A DNA stretch of 34,485 bases from positions 1 through 34,485 of the forward strand of contig CACYHC010000019.1 of the NCBI GenBank assembly GCA_902774145.1, read 5' to 3'. This stretch comes from an uncultured Bacteroidia bacterium. Its GTDB lineage: Bacteria > Bacteroidota > Bacteroidia > Bacteroidales > UBA932. Positions 7,357-15,913 of this stretch are shown here, piece after piece. Every line of letters starts with the position of its first letter. Position 1 is the first letter of the stretch. The notes under the pieces were generated by a model, which was given only the letters and a program-made list of their open reading frames with translations, was not told where the DNA came from and searched no databases. The position numbers and the translations under genes were made by a program.

Positions 7357-8407
7357 GTTTCTGAAAATCGGCGGACTGCTGCTTACCACGCTCTTGCTGA
7401 CCGCCTGCCACAACGATAAAATCAGCCACCTGACCTCCAAGATTCTCGGCCACGGACATTCCGGGGAGGAACCGCTTACCGTCGTCGTGATGGAGGCCCG
7501 TTTCTCCGAAAGCAGCGCCGAGAAAGTGTATGTAGGCACCGTCAAGGCTTCCAATGCCTCCATTCTCCGCGCCCCCGCGCCCGGAACCGTCGTCTCCCTT
7601 TCAGTGAGGGAAGGAGAGCCGGTCAAGCAGGGATGCGAAGTCGCCCGCATTGAATCCCAACCCGTCTGCAGCGCATACGAAATGGCCAAAGCCCGGCTTT
7701 CCCAGGCCCAGGACGGGCTCGAACGCGCTCAAAAACTCTTCGACGCCGGCAGTATTCCCGAAGTCAAGATGGTGGAGGTACGCACACTTTGCGAACAGGC
7801 CCAGGCCGCTGAAAAGGCGGCTGCCGATGCCTACGGGAAACAGACCCTGCGGGCGCCTTTTGACGGCGTCGTGGACAGGATCTTCACCACCGTGGGCGTA
7901 GAAGCGGCGATGGCGGAACCGCTGGTATCCATCGTGGACATCACGGACCTGACCATCGATTTCTCCATTCCGGAAAACGAATTTTCCACAGTTCAGGAAG
8001 GCCGCCGCGCCAAGGTGGAAATTTCCGCATTGAACAAGACCGTAAAGGGCAAGGTGCTGTCCAAGGGCGTAACGGCTTCCCTGCTTTCGCACAGTTATAA
8101 TTGCAGTATCAAAACCGACGCGCCCGTCAGCGGGCTGATGCCCGGAATGGTCTGCAAGGTCATCCTGTCCTCCCAGGGCAGGAAAGCCCTGATCGTCCCC
8201 GCCAGTGCCGTCAAGACAGACGGAAACGGACGTTTTGTCTGGACGGTGGAGAAAGACTGCGTCAACAAGGTGTATGTCCGGACGGGAGGCTTTTCGGGGG
8301 ACGGGGTCATCCTCAGCGAGGGCATAGAAGAAGGAGATGAAATCATCATCGAGGGCAGCCGGAAGGTATCCTCCGGGATGAGGGTGAACACGCAGAAGAA
8401 ACTATGA
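7349..8407 (+). CDS. RND efflux periplasmic adaptor (membrane fusion lipoprotein)
   Basis: This 352-residue protein is an HlyD/AcrA-type adaptor that bridges an inner-membrane RND pump to an outer-membrane channel. A lipoprotein signal ends at about Cys20 (LLLTACHND). The first lipoyl half (ILRAPAPGTVVSLSVREGEPVKQG, about residues 71-94), a short alpha-hairpin (MAKARLSQAQDGLERAQKLFDAGSIPEVK) and the second lipoyl half (TLRAPFDGVVDRIFTTVGVEA) are clear, followed by the beta-barrel and the membrane-proximal domain with VPASAVKTDGNGRFVWTVE. It overlaps the upstream lipoprotein gene by 8 bases and the pump gene by 4 (ATGA), so translation is coupled. Substrate cannot be told from the sequence. 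Confidence 0.93.
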   Translation: MNKFLKIGGLLLTTLLLTACHNDKISHLTSKILGHGHSGEEPLTVVVMEARFSESSAEKVYVGTVKASNASILRAPAPGTVVSLSVREGEPVKQGCEVARIESQPVCSAYEMAKARLSQAQDGLERAQKLFDAGSIPEVKMVEVRTLCEQAQAAEKAAADAYGKQTLRAPFDGVVDRIFTTVGVEAAMAEPLVSIVDITDLTIDFSIPENEFSTVQEGRRAKVEISALNKTVKGKVLSKGVTASLLSHSYNCSIKTDAPVSGLMPGMVCKVILSSQGRKALIVPASAVKTDGNGRFVWTVEKDCVNKVYVRTGGFSGDGVILSEGIEEGDEIIIEGSRKVSSGMRVNTQKKL

Positions 8408-11400
8408 CGCTGGAGATCGGACACTTGGTTTCCGGCGCCATCAAGCGCAAGTACGGGATTTATATTCTCGTGCTCCTGGGTGTTGTGACCGGCATCTTCG
8501 GCCTGTTCCTGATGAACAAGGACGAGTTTCCGGAATACCAGATCAATCTGGGTCTGGTGGCGGGAATCTATCCGGGAGCGAGCGCCGAGGAAGTGGAACT
8601 CCAGTTGACCAAACCCCTCGAAGAATTCCTCTTCACTTTCAAGGAAGTTAAGCGTGTCAGTTGTATTTCTGAAAGTTACGACGGCATCTGTTACATCTTC
8701 GTGGACCTGGATGTCAGCCAGAAGAAAAAAGACGAGGTCTGGTCGAAGATTAAACTGGGACTGAACCAGCAGCAGAAATTGCTTCCGCCGGGGGTAGTGG
8801 CGGTTGCCGTTCTGGATGATTTCAGCAACACCAGTTCCATGCTCATCGCAATGGAATCGGACGACAAGAGTTACCGTGAACTGCAGGAATACGCCGAGGG
8901 GCTGTGCCGCCGCCTGCGGAAACTCCCGAACCTCTCGAAAGCCTCCGTAATGGGCAAGCAGACGGAAGAAATCGCCGTACTGCTGGACCGCGAAAAGATG
9001 TCCGCCTACGGCCTTAGCCCCACTTCCCTGGCCCTGGACTACAACCTCAACAGCCTTCCGACCCCCTCCGCCAGTTTCAAGACCTCCTACGTGGAGTCTT
9101 CCATCCGGGTGAAGAATCCCATCAGCAGCGAGCAAGAGGTCGGAGAACGCCTGGTATGGAGCGATGCGGCGGGAAACAACGTCCGCCTGAAAGACATCTC
9201 CACGATTACCCGCCAATATAAAAAAGGGACGGGCAGCGTTACTTACAACGGGAACAGTTGTCTGATCATCGACGTAGTGATGCGTCCGGGAAACAATATC
9301 GTCGCTTTCGGTGAAGAGGTGGACAAGGTCATCGCCGACTACTGCAGGATCCTGCCCGAAAGCGTCAAACTCAGCCGCGTCAGCGATCAGCCCAAGGTGG
9401 TGGCGATATCGGTATGGTCCTTCCTCCGGGACCTGCTGATTGCGATGCTGGTGGTCATCGTCGTGATGCTCCTGCTCTTCCCCCTGCGCTCCGCGCTCAT
9501 CGCCAGTTCCGGCGTCCCGGTATGTATCGCCATCGCCATTGCGGTAATGTTCGTCACTCAGATAGACCTGAATACCGTGACCCTGGCGGCACTGATCGTC
9601 ACGCTGGGAATGATCGTGGACGATTCCATCATCACGATGGACGGATATATGGATAAACTTTCCCGTGGGCTCAGGGGAACCAATGCGGCGGCCGCAAGCG
9701 CCAGGGAACTCTTCTTCCCCACCTTTGTCGCCACGCTCGCCATCTGTATGATGTTCTTCCCTATTAAACTTCTTATCCACGGCTATCTGGGAGACTTCAT
9801 CAAACTTTTCCCCTGGGTGATCCTCATCGCCCTAATGACCTCGCTGCTCTATGCGGTGACCGTCGTTCCGTCGCTGGAAGTGGCTTTCATCCACCCCAAA
9901 AGCGACAAAAAGAAAGCCGGCCTGTTCTCGCGGGGGCAGGAGGCCTTCTTCGGCTTTATCCAGCGGCGCTATGACAGGGCCCTGGAATGGTGTTTCCGCC
10001 ACGCTGCCCTCACCATCATCGGCGGACTCGTTTTCCTGGGACTTGGCGGCCTGATGTTTTCCCGCCTCAACATCCAGATGATGCCCAAGGCGAACCGGGA
10101 TTATTTCGTCGTGGAAATCTATATGGAAGGCGGTTGCAGCATAGACCGGACGAAGGAAGCGGCGGACAGCCTCAGCAACCTGTTGCGTGCGGATCCCCGG
10201 GTCAAGTCCGTCACCGCTTTCACCGGAATCAGCGCACCCCGGTTCAATGCCACATACAATCCCCTGCTGCCCTCCCCGCGCACCGCACAACTGATTGTCA
10301 AGACCGACTCCTTTGAAGATACCAATCATCTGATTTCCGACTACGAGAGCAAGTACGAGCATATCCTGCCCGACGCCCTCATCCACTTCAAGCAGATGGA
10401 CTACCAAGGCACCAACGAGCCGATCTCCATCCAACTGGACGGCGAGGACAGGGAAGAAATGGCCGTCGCCGCGGATAACATCAAGGCATTTATGTACACG
10501 ATGTCCGATGAACTGAAATGGATTCACAGCGACACGGACAATTTCCTTCCGGAGGTGGAGGTGGAACTGGACCCTGAGGAAGCCGCCCGGATGGGCTTCA
10601 ACCGGACCCTGCTCACCCTGTCGCTGGGAGGAAGTTTCGGAGGCATAAAACTGACCGACATCTACGAGGGCAGCACTGCCGTTCCGGTCAACCTCTATTC
10701 CACCTCGGTCCACGACGATATGACCTACGACGCCATCGGCAACCAGATGGTCGCCGGAATCATACCCGGCTCCAATGTCCCGCTGCGGCAGATTGCCACC
10801 ATCAACCCCACGTGGAGCAGGGAGAAACTGATCCGCGTCAACGGCTCTCCCACGATGAGGGTCAGCGCTGACCTCAAGTCCCACAAGAGCCAGCCTGCCG
10901 CAGAAAAGAAGATCAAGCATTTCATCGAGACCAACATCCTTCCGCACCTCCCGGAAGGGGTCAGCATTAACTATACGGGGCTTTCCTATATGAATGAGAA
11001 AGTGATGCCGGGCATTATGAGTTCCTTCTTCGCCGCGTGCCTGATTCTCTTCCTTTTCCTGGCCCTGCACTTCAAAAAGATATCCATCGCCGTACTGACG
11101 ATGGCCATCAGTTCGCTCTGTCTTTTCGGCGCCGCATTCGGGCTGTGGATTTTCAAGTTGGACTTCAGCATCACGGCCGTGCTGGGCTTGATTTCGCTGA
11201 TCGGCATCATCGTCCGGAACGGAATCATCCTCTTCGATTATGCGGAAGAACTGCGGACGGAGGGGAAGGCCGACCTCTTCCAGGCGGCGATGGAAGCGGG
11301 GAAACGGAGGATGCGTCCCATCTTCCTGACCTCCTGCACCACCGCGCTCGGCGTAATGCCGATGATTATCAGCGCGGACCTGCTCTGGATGCCGATGGGC

Positions 11401-11490
11401 GTCGTCATCTGTTTCGGCACCCTGCTCAGCATCCTGCTCATCACCCTGATTATGCCCGTCTCCTATTGGCTGTTGTTTAGAAAGAAGTAA
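8404..11490 (+). CDS. RND family efflux transporter, inner-membrane pump subunit
   Basis: This 1028-residue protein is a full-length AcrB/MexB-like proton-driven pump with 12 predicted membrane segments and two large periplasmic loops. The proton-relay aspartates are present in TM4 (IVDD, Asp406 and Asp407). In TM10 the usual lysine position appears as arginine (GIIVRNG, Arg938), a conservative change. The N-terminus (AIKRKYGIYILVLLGVVTGIFGLFLMNKDEFPE) is typical, with a Pro-containing start of the porter domain. The gene begins within the adaptor stop codon and ends where the channel gene starts (TAATG). Hydrophobe/amphiphile export is the family default; a specific substrate is not deducible, although the position between the pectin and galacturonate genes leaves open export of aromatic or phenolic compounds released from plant wall. 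Confidence 0.95.
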   Translation: MTLEIGHLVSGAIKRKYGIYILVLLGVVTGIFGLFLMNKDEFPEYQINLGLVAGIYPGASAEEVELQLTKPLEEFLFTFKEVKRVSCISESYDGICYIFVDLDVSQKKKDEVWSKIKLGLNQQQKLLPPGVVAVAVLDDFSNTSSMLIAMESDDKSYRELQEYAEGLCRRLRKLPNLSKASVMGKQTEEIAVLLDREKMSAYGLSPTSLALDYNLNSLPTPSASFKTSYVESSIRVKNPISSEQEVGERLVWSDAAGNNVRLKDISTITRQYKKGTGSVTYNGNSCLIIDVVMRPGNNIVAFGEEVDKVIADYCRILPESVKLSRVSDQPKVVAISVWSFLRDLLIAMLVVIVVMLLLFPLRSALIASSGVPVCIAIAIAVMFVTQIDLNTVTLAALIVTLGMIVDDSIITMDGYMDKLSRGLRGTNAAAASARELFFPTFVATLAICMMFFPIKLLIHGYLGDFIKLFPWVILIALMTSLLYAVTVVPSLEVAFIHPKSDKKKAGLFSRGQEAFFGFIQRRYDRALEWCFRHAALTIIGGLVFLGLGGLMFSRLNIQMMPKANRDYFVVEIYMEGGCSIDRTKEAADSLSNLLRADPRVKSVTAFTGISAPRFNATYNPLLPSPRTAQLIVKTDSFEDTNHLISDYESKYEHILPDALIHFKQMDYQGTNEPISIQLDGEDREEMAVAADNIKAFMYTMSDELKWIHSDTDNFLPEVEVELDPEEAARMGFNRTLLTLSLGGSFGGIKLTDIYEGSTAVPVNLYSTSVHDDMTYDAIGNQMVAGIIPGSNVPLRQIATINPTWSREKLIRVNGSPTMRVSADLKSHKSQPAAEKKIKHFIETNILPHLPEGVSINYTGLSYMNEKVMPGIMSSFFAACLILFLFLALHFKKISIAVLTMAISSLCLFGAAFGLWIFKLDFSITAVLGLISLIGIIVRNGIILFDYAEELRTEGKADLFQAAMEAGKRRMRPIFLTSCTTALGVMPMIISADLLWMPMGVVICFGTLLSILLITLIMPVSYWLLFRKK

Positions 11491-12878
11491 TGCACGCAAG
11501 AAAACTCATCCGCCCGGCGATATGCTCCGCCCTCTTCCTCTGTCTCACGCTCTGCGCGGGGGCTCAGGAGGGGAAGATTTCCATTTCGCTGCAAGACTGC
11601 CTGAAAGAGGCGGAAAACAACAGCGTGGAAATCAAGAACGCACGGCTGGACTTCCTGCAGGCCAAGGCGACCAAGTCCGAGGTATGGCAGATGTGGCTGC
11701 CCCAGGTCTCCATCAACGCCGGCGGCTACTACGCCCTGAAGCCCCTGCTCCGGGTGGATCTCCAGGACATCCTCGGCACGACCACGTGGGGGATGACCCT
11801 GGCCGACATCATCACCACCGCAGCCAGCGAGATGGGAATCAAGCCCTACTATGCCAATCTGCAGAAAGGCTATATGGTAGGGGTCGGCGCCCTGCAGCCC
11901 ATCTTTACGGGAGGCCGGCTGCTGAATGCCAACAAACTCGCCTCGGTGGGCGTCGAAGCCGCGGAACTGCGCCGGGGAATGGCCACGCGCACAACCCGGG
12001 ATTCCGTCGAGACCAAATACCTCCGTATCCTTTCCCTGCAGGAGAAATTCGCCGTGGTGAACGCGGCCAGGGCCCTGCTGGACACTTTGGAGAAAGATGT
12101 GAACTGCGGCGTGGAAAGCGGCGTGATGACCCAGGGCGAACTTCTTGAAGTCCGGCTGCACAAAAGCGAACTGAATCAGCGGGAACTGCTCTTGAAAAGG
12201 GGTCTGAAACTACTGAAGATGGACCTTTTCAATACGGCGGGTATGCCCTGGTCCTATTCCCTGCTGGACAAGTACTGCCTGAGCGAAGAAGGGCTGGTTT
12301 CCACGGAAAAGCCGCCAAAGGACTATATCGTTCCCGAGGAAGAGGCGGTCGACTGCTACGAAAGCCGCCTGCTGGACCTGTTGGTGGAATCCAAGCGGCT
12401 GGAGAAGAAAATTGCGGTCGGCAGCAGCCTGCCGCAGATCGGCGCCGGTTTTTCCTACGGCTACAGCAACCTGATCGAAAGGCATACCGGCCGCTTCAAT
12501 GGCGTGGGCTTCGTCACACTGCAGATTCCCATCACCGGAGCCATCACCAACGCTCAGCGGATCCGCAAAAGCGATTACGAACTGGAGAAGGCACTGAACA
12601 CGCAGGAATACGCGACAGCGCAACTGCGCCTCCAACTCCAGATGCTGCAGGTGGAAATGGAGACCGCCTGGGATTGCCTGCAGAATGCCGCCGAAGCGGA
12701 AACGCTCTGCCGGGAGACCGTACGGAAGATGCAGGCGGGCTTCGACGCCGGAACGGTGGCGATGAACGAGTTGCTGAAAGGGCAACTCGACTTGCAGGAG
12801 GCTTCCTGCAAGACCGCCGATGCCCGCGCGGAATACCGCAAAGCCATCCGGCGCTATCTGCTGCGCATTTCGCTCTAA
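11490..12878 (+). CDS. TolC family outer-membrane efflux channel
   Basis: This 462-residue protein is an outer-membrane factor that completes the tripartite pump. A Sec signal peptide ends near AGAQ (residues about 24-26), and the mature protein shows two repeats of the TolC fold: LQDCLKEAENNSVEIKNARLDFLQAKATKSEVWQMWLPQV in the first half, and a matching helical pair in the second (EYATAQLRLQLQMLQVEMETAWDCLQNAAEAE). A transmembrane-strand region with GVGALQPIFTGGRLLNANK is evident. Its ATG overlaps the pump stop by one base. Only 6 bases separate its stop from the convergent uxaA stop, leaving no room for a terminator. Confidence 0.93.
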   Translation: MHARKLIRPAICSALFLCLTLCAGAQEGKISISLQDCLKEAENNSVEIKNARLDFLQAKATKSEVWQMWLPQVSINAGGYYALKPLLRVDLQDILGTTTWGMTLADIITTAASEMGIKPYYANLQKGYMVGVGALQPIFTGGRLLNANKLASVGVEAAELRRGMATRTTRDSVETKYLRILSLQEKFAVVNAARALLDTLEKDVNCGVESGVMTQGELLEVRLHKSELNQRELLLKRGLKLLKMDLFNTAGMPWSYSLLDKYCLSEEGLVSTEKPPKDYIVPEEEAVDCYESRLLDLLVESKRLEKKIAVGSSLPQIGAGFSYGYSNLIERHTGRFNGVGFVTLQIPITGAITNAQRIRKSDYELEKALNTQEYATAQLRLQLQMLQVEMETAWDCLQNAAEAETLCRETVRKMQAGFDAGTVAMNELLKGQLDLQEASCKTADARAEYRKAIRRYLLRISL

Positions 12879-12884
12879 AACCGC

Positions 12885-14375
12885 TTACAGCGTCACCCCG
12901 GTCTTGAAGATGGCGATTTCGCGGTAGCCGCTCTTTTCGTTGTTCACCAGGCGCCCGGAAGCGACTTCCAGCACGAAGGCCTCGAAGGCGTCGGCCACTT
13001 CCGCCATCGGCTTCCCTTCCGCCAGCACCCCCGCATTGAAGTCGATCCAAAGCGGTTTTTTCTCGAAAAGGGGCGTATTGGTGGAAATCTTCATCGTCGG
13101 GACGAAGGAGCCGAAGGGCGTACCGCGGCCGGTCGTAAAGAGCACCATCTGGCAGCCGGCGGCAGCGAGGGCCGTCGATGCCACCAGGTCGTTCCCCGGC
13201 GCACTGAGCAGGTTCAGGCCGTTCGTAGCGATGCGTTCGCCATAGGAGAGCACCCCGCGGACGGGACCGGCACCGCTTTTCTGCGTACAGCCCAGCGACT
13301 TTTCCTCCAGCGTCGAGATCCCTCCCGCCTTGTTGCCCGGCGAGGGATTCTCGTAAACCGGCATCCCCGCCTTCATAAAATAGGACTTGAAGTCATTGAT
13401 GAGTGCAACGGTACGCTCGAACAGCCCACGGTCGGCGCAACGGTTCATCAGCAGATGCTCCGCGCCGAACATTTCGGGCACTTCGGTCAGCACCGTCGTT
13501 CCCCCGAGGGCGGCGATACGGTCGGAAAGCACGCCGAGCAGCGGATTCGCGGTAATGCCGGAAAGGCCGTCGGAGCCGCCGCACTTGAGCCCGATGCGCA
13601 GTTTCGAGGCCGGGACGCGGGTACGGCGGTCGTCCTTGCAGGCGGCGAAGATGCCGCGCAGCAGTTCCAGCCCCGCCTCGGTTTCATCGCCCTGCACCTT
13701 TTGTACCACGAGCGTACGCACACGCGCGGGATCCACCTCGCCGACGAGTTCCATAAACGGCTCGATCTGGTTGTTCTCGCAGCCGAGCGACAGCACCAGC
13801 ACGCCGCCGGCATTGGGATGATGCACCATATCGGCGAGAATCGTGCGGGTATTTTCGTGGTCGCCGCCGAGCTGCGAGCAGCCGTAATTGTGCGGGAAGG
13901 CGACGACGGCGTCGACGCTCCCCTCCCGTCCGGCGATTTCCGCGCGGAAGGCTTCCGCCAGGCGCCCGGCAATGCCATTCACGCAGCCTACGGTAGGGAT
14001 GATCCAGATCTGGTTGCGGACGCCCACCTGGCCGTCGGCGCGCACGAAGCCCTCGAAAGTGGGCATCTCTGCCGGTGCAGACGGAAGCGGGCAGTCCACC
14101 GGCTGGTACGTATAGTCTTTCAGGCCGGAGAGATTGGTCTTGATACAGGCGTGGTCCACCAGGGCGCCCGCCGGCTTGTCCACCGTGACGTGGCCCGTGG
14201 GGAAGCCATATTTGATGATGTCATCGCCGGCCTTGAGGGCCTTGAGGGTGAATTTGTGGCCGCGGGGGATGTCCTCGCAGAGCGTCACGCCCAGGGCCTG
14301 CGTTCCGGCCTTCAGGTCCGAGAGCGCCACGGCAACATTATCCGCCGGATTGATTTTGATAAATTGATTTTTCAT
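12885..14375 (-). CDS. uxaA: Altronate dehydratase
   Basis: UxaA (496 residues) dehydrates D-altronate to 2-keto-3-deoxygluconate, the third cytoplasmic step of galacturonate breakdown. The N-terminal SAF domain (about residues 12-75, with EDIPRGHKFTLKALKAGDDIIKYG) is fused to the long C-terminal dehydratase domain, as in the usual single-chain UxaA. Family-typical stretches include NQIWIIPTVGCVNGIA, FPHNYGCSQLGGDHENT and GLKCGGSDGLSGITANPLLG; the conserved cysteines and histidines fit an iron-dependent enzyme. The ATG at 14375 overlaps the uxaB stop (ATGA), so the two are translationally coupled, with uxaB first. Length is normal and the frame is intact. Confidence 0.95.
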   Translation of the reverse strand: MKNQFIKINPADNVAVALSDLKAGTQALGVTLCEDIPRGHKFTLKALKAGDDIIKYGFPTGHVTVDKPAGALVDHACIKTNLSGLKDYTYQPVDCPLPSAPAEMPTFEGFVRADGQVGVRNQIWIIPTVGCVNGIAGRLAEAFRAEIAGREGSVDAVVAFPHNYGCSQLGGDHENTRTILADMVHHPNAGGVLVLSLGCENNQIEPFMELVGEVDPARVRTLVVQKVQGDETEAGLELLRGIFAACKDDRRTRVPASKLRIGLKCGGSDGLSGITANPLLGVLSDRIAALGGTTVLTEVPEMFGAEHLLMNRCADRGLFERTVALINDFKSYFMKAGMPVYENPSPGNKAGGISTLEEKSLGCTQKSGAGPVRGVLSYGERIATNGLNLLSAPGNDLVASTALAAAGCQMVLFTTGRGTPFGSFVPTMKISTNTPLFEKKPLWIDFNAGVLAEGKPMAEVADAFEAFVLEVASGRLVNNEKSGYREIAIFKTGVTL

Positions 14376-15811
14376 AGCACACTTTCAACGGCCTTCCTCA
14401 TGCCCTGCGACTGGATCAGCGCCAGGTCGGCGGCCAACTTGTCGGTCAGGCCAGGGACGGCATTCAGGTTCTCGCCCCAGATGAACTCCGCGGCCAGCAC
14501 CCCCTCCGCCACCTTGCGCACATCGCCGGCCGCCCAGAGGTCTGCGAGCAGCTTCACGATGGCCGCATCGTCGTTGGGAACGATTTCGTCATCGCCGCGC
14601 TTGCCGCCTTTGTAATAGGTAACGATACCGGCGAGTCCGAGCACCAGGCCTTCGGGCAGCGCGCCCTTGCGCTCGAGATAGGTCTTCAGCCCGGGCAGGT
14701 CGCGGGTCTTGAACTTCGGGAAGGAATTGAGCATGATGGAGGTCACGAAATGCTTCACGAAGGGATTCACGAAACGCTCCTTGACGCTGTCCGCGAACTG
14801 GCGGAGTTCCGCCTCGGGCAGGTTCAGCGTCTGCATCAGTTCTTCATACATCACTTTGTCCACGAAACGGCCGATGACGGGGTCTTCGCAGCATTCGCGC
14901 ACGGTATCCAGGCCGCTCAGGTAACCCACCGGCGAGAGGACGGTGTGCGGACCGTTGAGCAGGGTGACCTTGCGCTCGTGGTACGGGGCCTCGGAGGGCA
15001 CGAACAGCACGTTCAGGCCGGCCTTGTCGGCGGGGAATTCCGCAGCAATCTCCTTCGGCGCTTCGATGACCCAGAGGTGGAAAATTTCCGCCTTGACGAG
15101 CAGACGGTCCTCGTAGCCGACTTTTTCGCAGAGTTCGGCGGCGTTGTCGCGCGGATAGCCGGGGACGATGCGGTCCACCAGCGTGCAGTAAACGCCGCAG
15201 TGGTTCTCGAACCAGGCGGAGAAGGCCTCACCCAGGTTCCAGAGCTTGATATACTCGCGGATGCAGCGCTTGAGTTCCTTTCCGTTGAGGAAAATCAGTT
15301 CGCAGGGGAAGATGATCAGGCCCTTCGCAGGGTCGCCCTTGAAATACTCGAAGCGGTGATAGAGCAACTGCACCAGTTTGCCGGGATAGGAAGAGGCCGG
15401 CGCGTCGGTGAACTTGCAGGCCGGGTCGAAGGCGATGCCCGCCTCCGTCGTATTGGAAATGATGAAACGGATTTCCGGCTGCTCCGCCAATTTCATATAG
15501 GCGTCAAACTCGGCGTAGGGATTGATGCCGCGGGAAATCACGTCGATCCGTTCGATGCTGTCCACGCGCTGGCCCTTGTCGATGCCCTGCAGGTTCAGGT
15601 GGTAGAGGCCGTCCTGCTCGCCCAGCATTTCCACCATGCCGCGGTCGATAGGCTGGACCACCACCACGGAGGCGTTGAAATCGGTTTTCTGATTTGTTTT
15701 CCAGACAATCCAGTCTACGAAAGCGCGGAGGAAATTCCCCTCGCCGAACTGGATGATTTTCTCTGTGTACTGCTTTGCTGCCGGGCAGCTGGTGCGATTG
15801 AGTCGTTCCAT
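14372..15811 (-). CDS. uxaB: Tagaturonate reductase (altronate oxidoreductase)
   Basis: UxaB (479 residues) reduces D-tagaturonate to D-altronate with NADH. It belongs to the mannitol dehydrogenase family: an N-terminal Rossmann domain opened by IQFGEGNFLRAFVDW (about 20-34), ISNTTEAGI, and LLNGPHTVLSPVG, then a C-terminal helical domain with RFVNPFVKHFVTSIMLNSFPKFKTRD, which includes the Lys/Asn/His region characteristic of the family. The ATG at 15811 was chosen because the conserved protein starts there; the open frame running further upstream is antisense to uxaC. A promoter in the 102-bp divergent gap drives uxaB and then uxaA. Confidence 0.95.
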   Translation of the reverse strand: MERLNRTSCPAAKQYTEKIIQFGEGNFLRAFVDWIVWKTNQKTDFNASVVVVQPIDRGMVEMLGEQDGLYHLNLQGIDKGQRVDSIERIDVISRGINPYAEFDAYMKLAEQPEIRFIISNTTEAGIAFDPACKFTDAPASSYPGKLVQLLYHRFEYFKGDPAKGLIIFPCELIFLNGKELKRCIREYIKLWNLGEAFSAWFENHCGVYCTLVDRIVPGYPRDNAAELCEKVGYEDRLLVKAEIFHLWVIEAPKEIAAEFPADKAGLNVLFVPSEAPYHERKVTLLNGPHTVLSPVGYLSGLDTVRECCEDPVIGRFVDKVMYEELMQTLNLPEAELRQFADSVKERFVNPFVKHFVTSIMLNSFPKFKTRDLPGLKTYLERKGALPEGLVLGLAGIVTYYKGGKRGDDEIVPNDDAAIVKLLADLWAAGDVRKVAEGVLAAEFIWGENLNAVPGLTDKLAADLALIQSQGMRKAVESVL

Positions 15812-15847
15812 AGTTTTAGCTGTGTTTCTTATTGGTGTGTTATTGCA

Positions 15848-15880
15848 CAAATGTAAGAAAAATTTTGGATTAGAAAGAAA
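15848..15880 (-). promoter_or_regulatory. Promoter of uxaB-uxaA
   Basis: Minus-strand TACATTTG (15848-15855) is a perfect -7 element; the -33 box is TTTC (15877-15880) at a spacing of 21. The -7 box overlaps a copy of the motif ATTGCACAAAT (15842-15852), also found near the uxaC promoter, so a shared operator is possible. Confidence 0.6.
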
Positions 15881-15895
15881 AATGTGATAAATTGC
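15864..15895 (+). promoter_or_regulatory. Promoter of uxaC-kdgK-kdgA-exuT
   Basis: TTTG (15864-15867), 20 bases, then TAAATTGC (15888-15895), a six-of-eight match to TAnnTTTG. The motif ATTGCAACAAAT (15891-15902) overlaps the -7 box and resembles that at 15842-15852. This and the uxaB promoter overlap within the 102-bp divergent gap. Confidence 0.5.
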
Positions 15896-15913
15896 AACAA
15901 ATTTTTTAACACT

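Noticed and set aside
8095-11499. Long minus-strand open frames opposite the RND pump
   Set aside because: They are acidic, His/Gln-rich antisense shadows of the pump gene with no recognisable domain.
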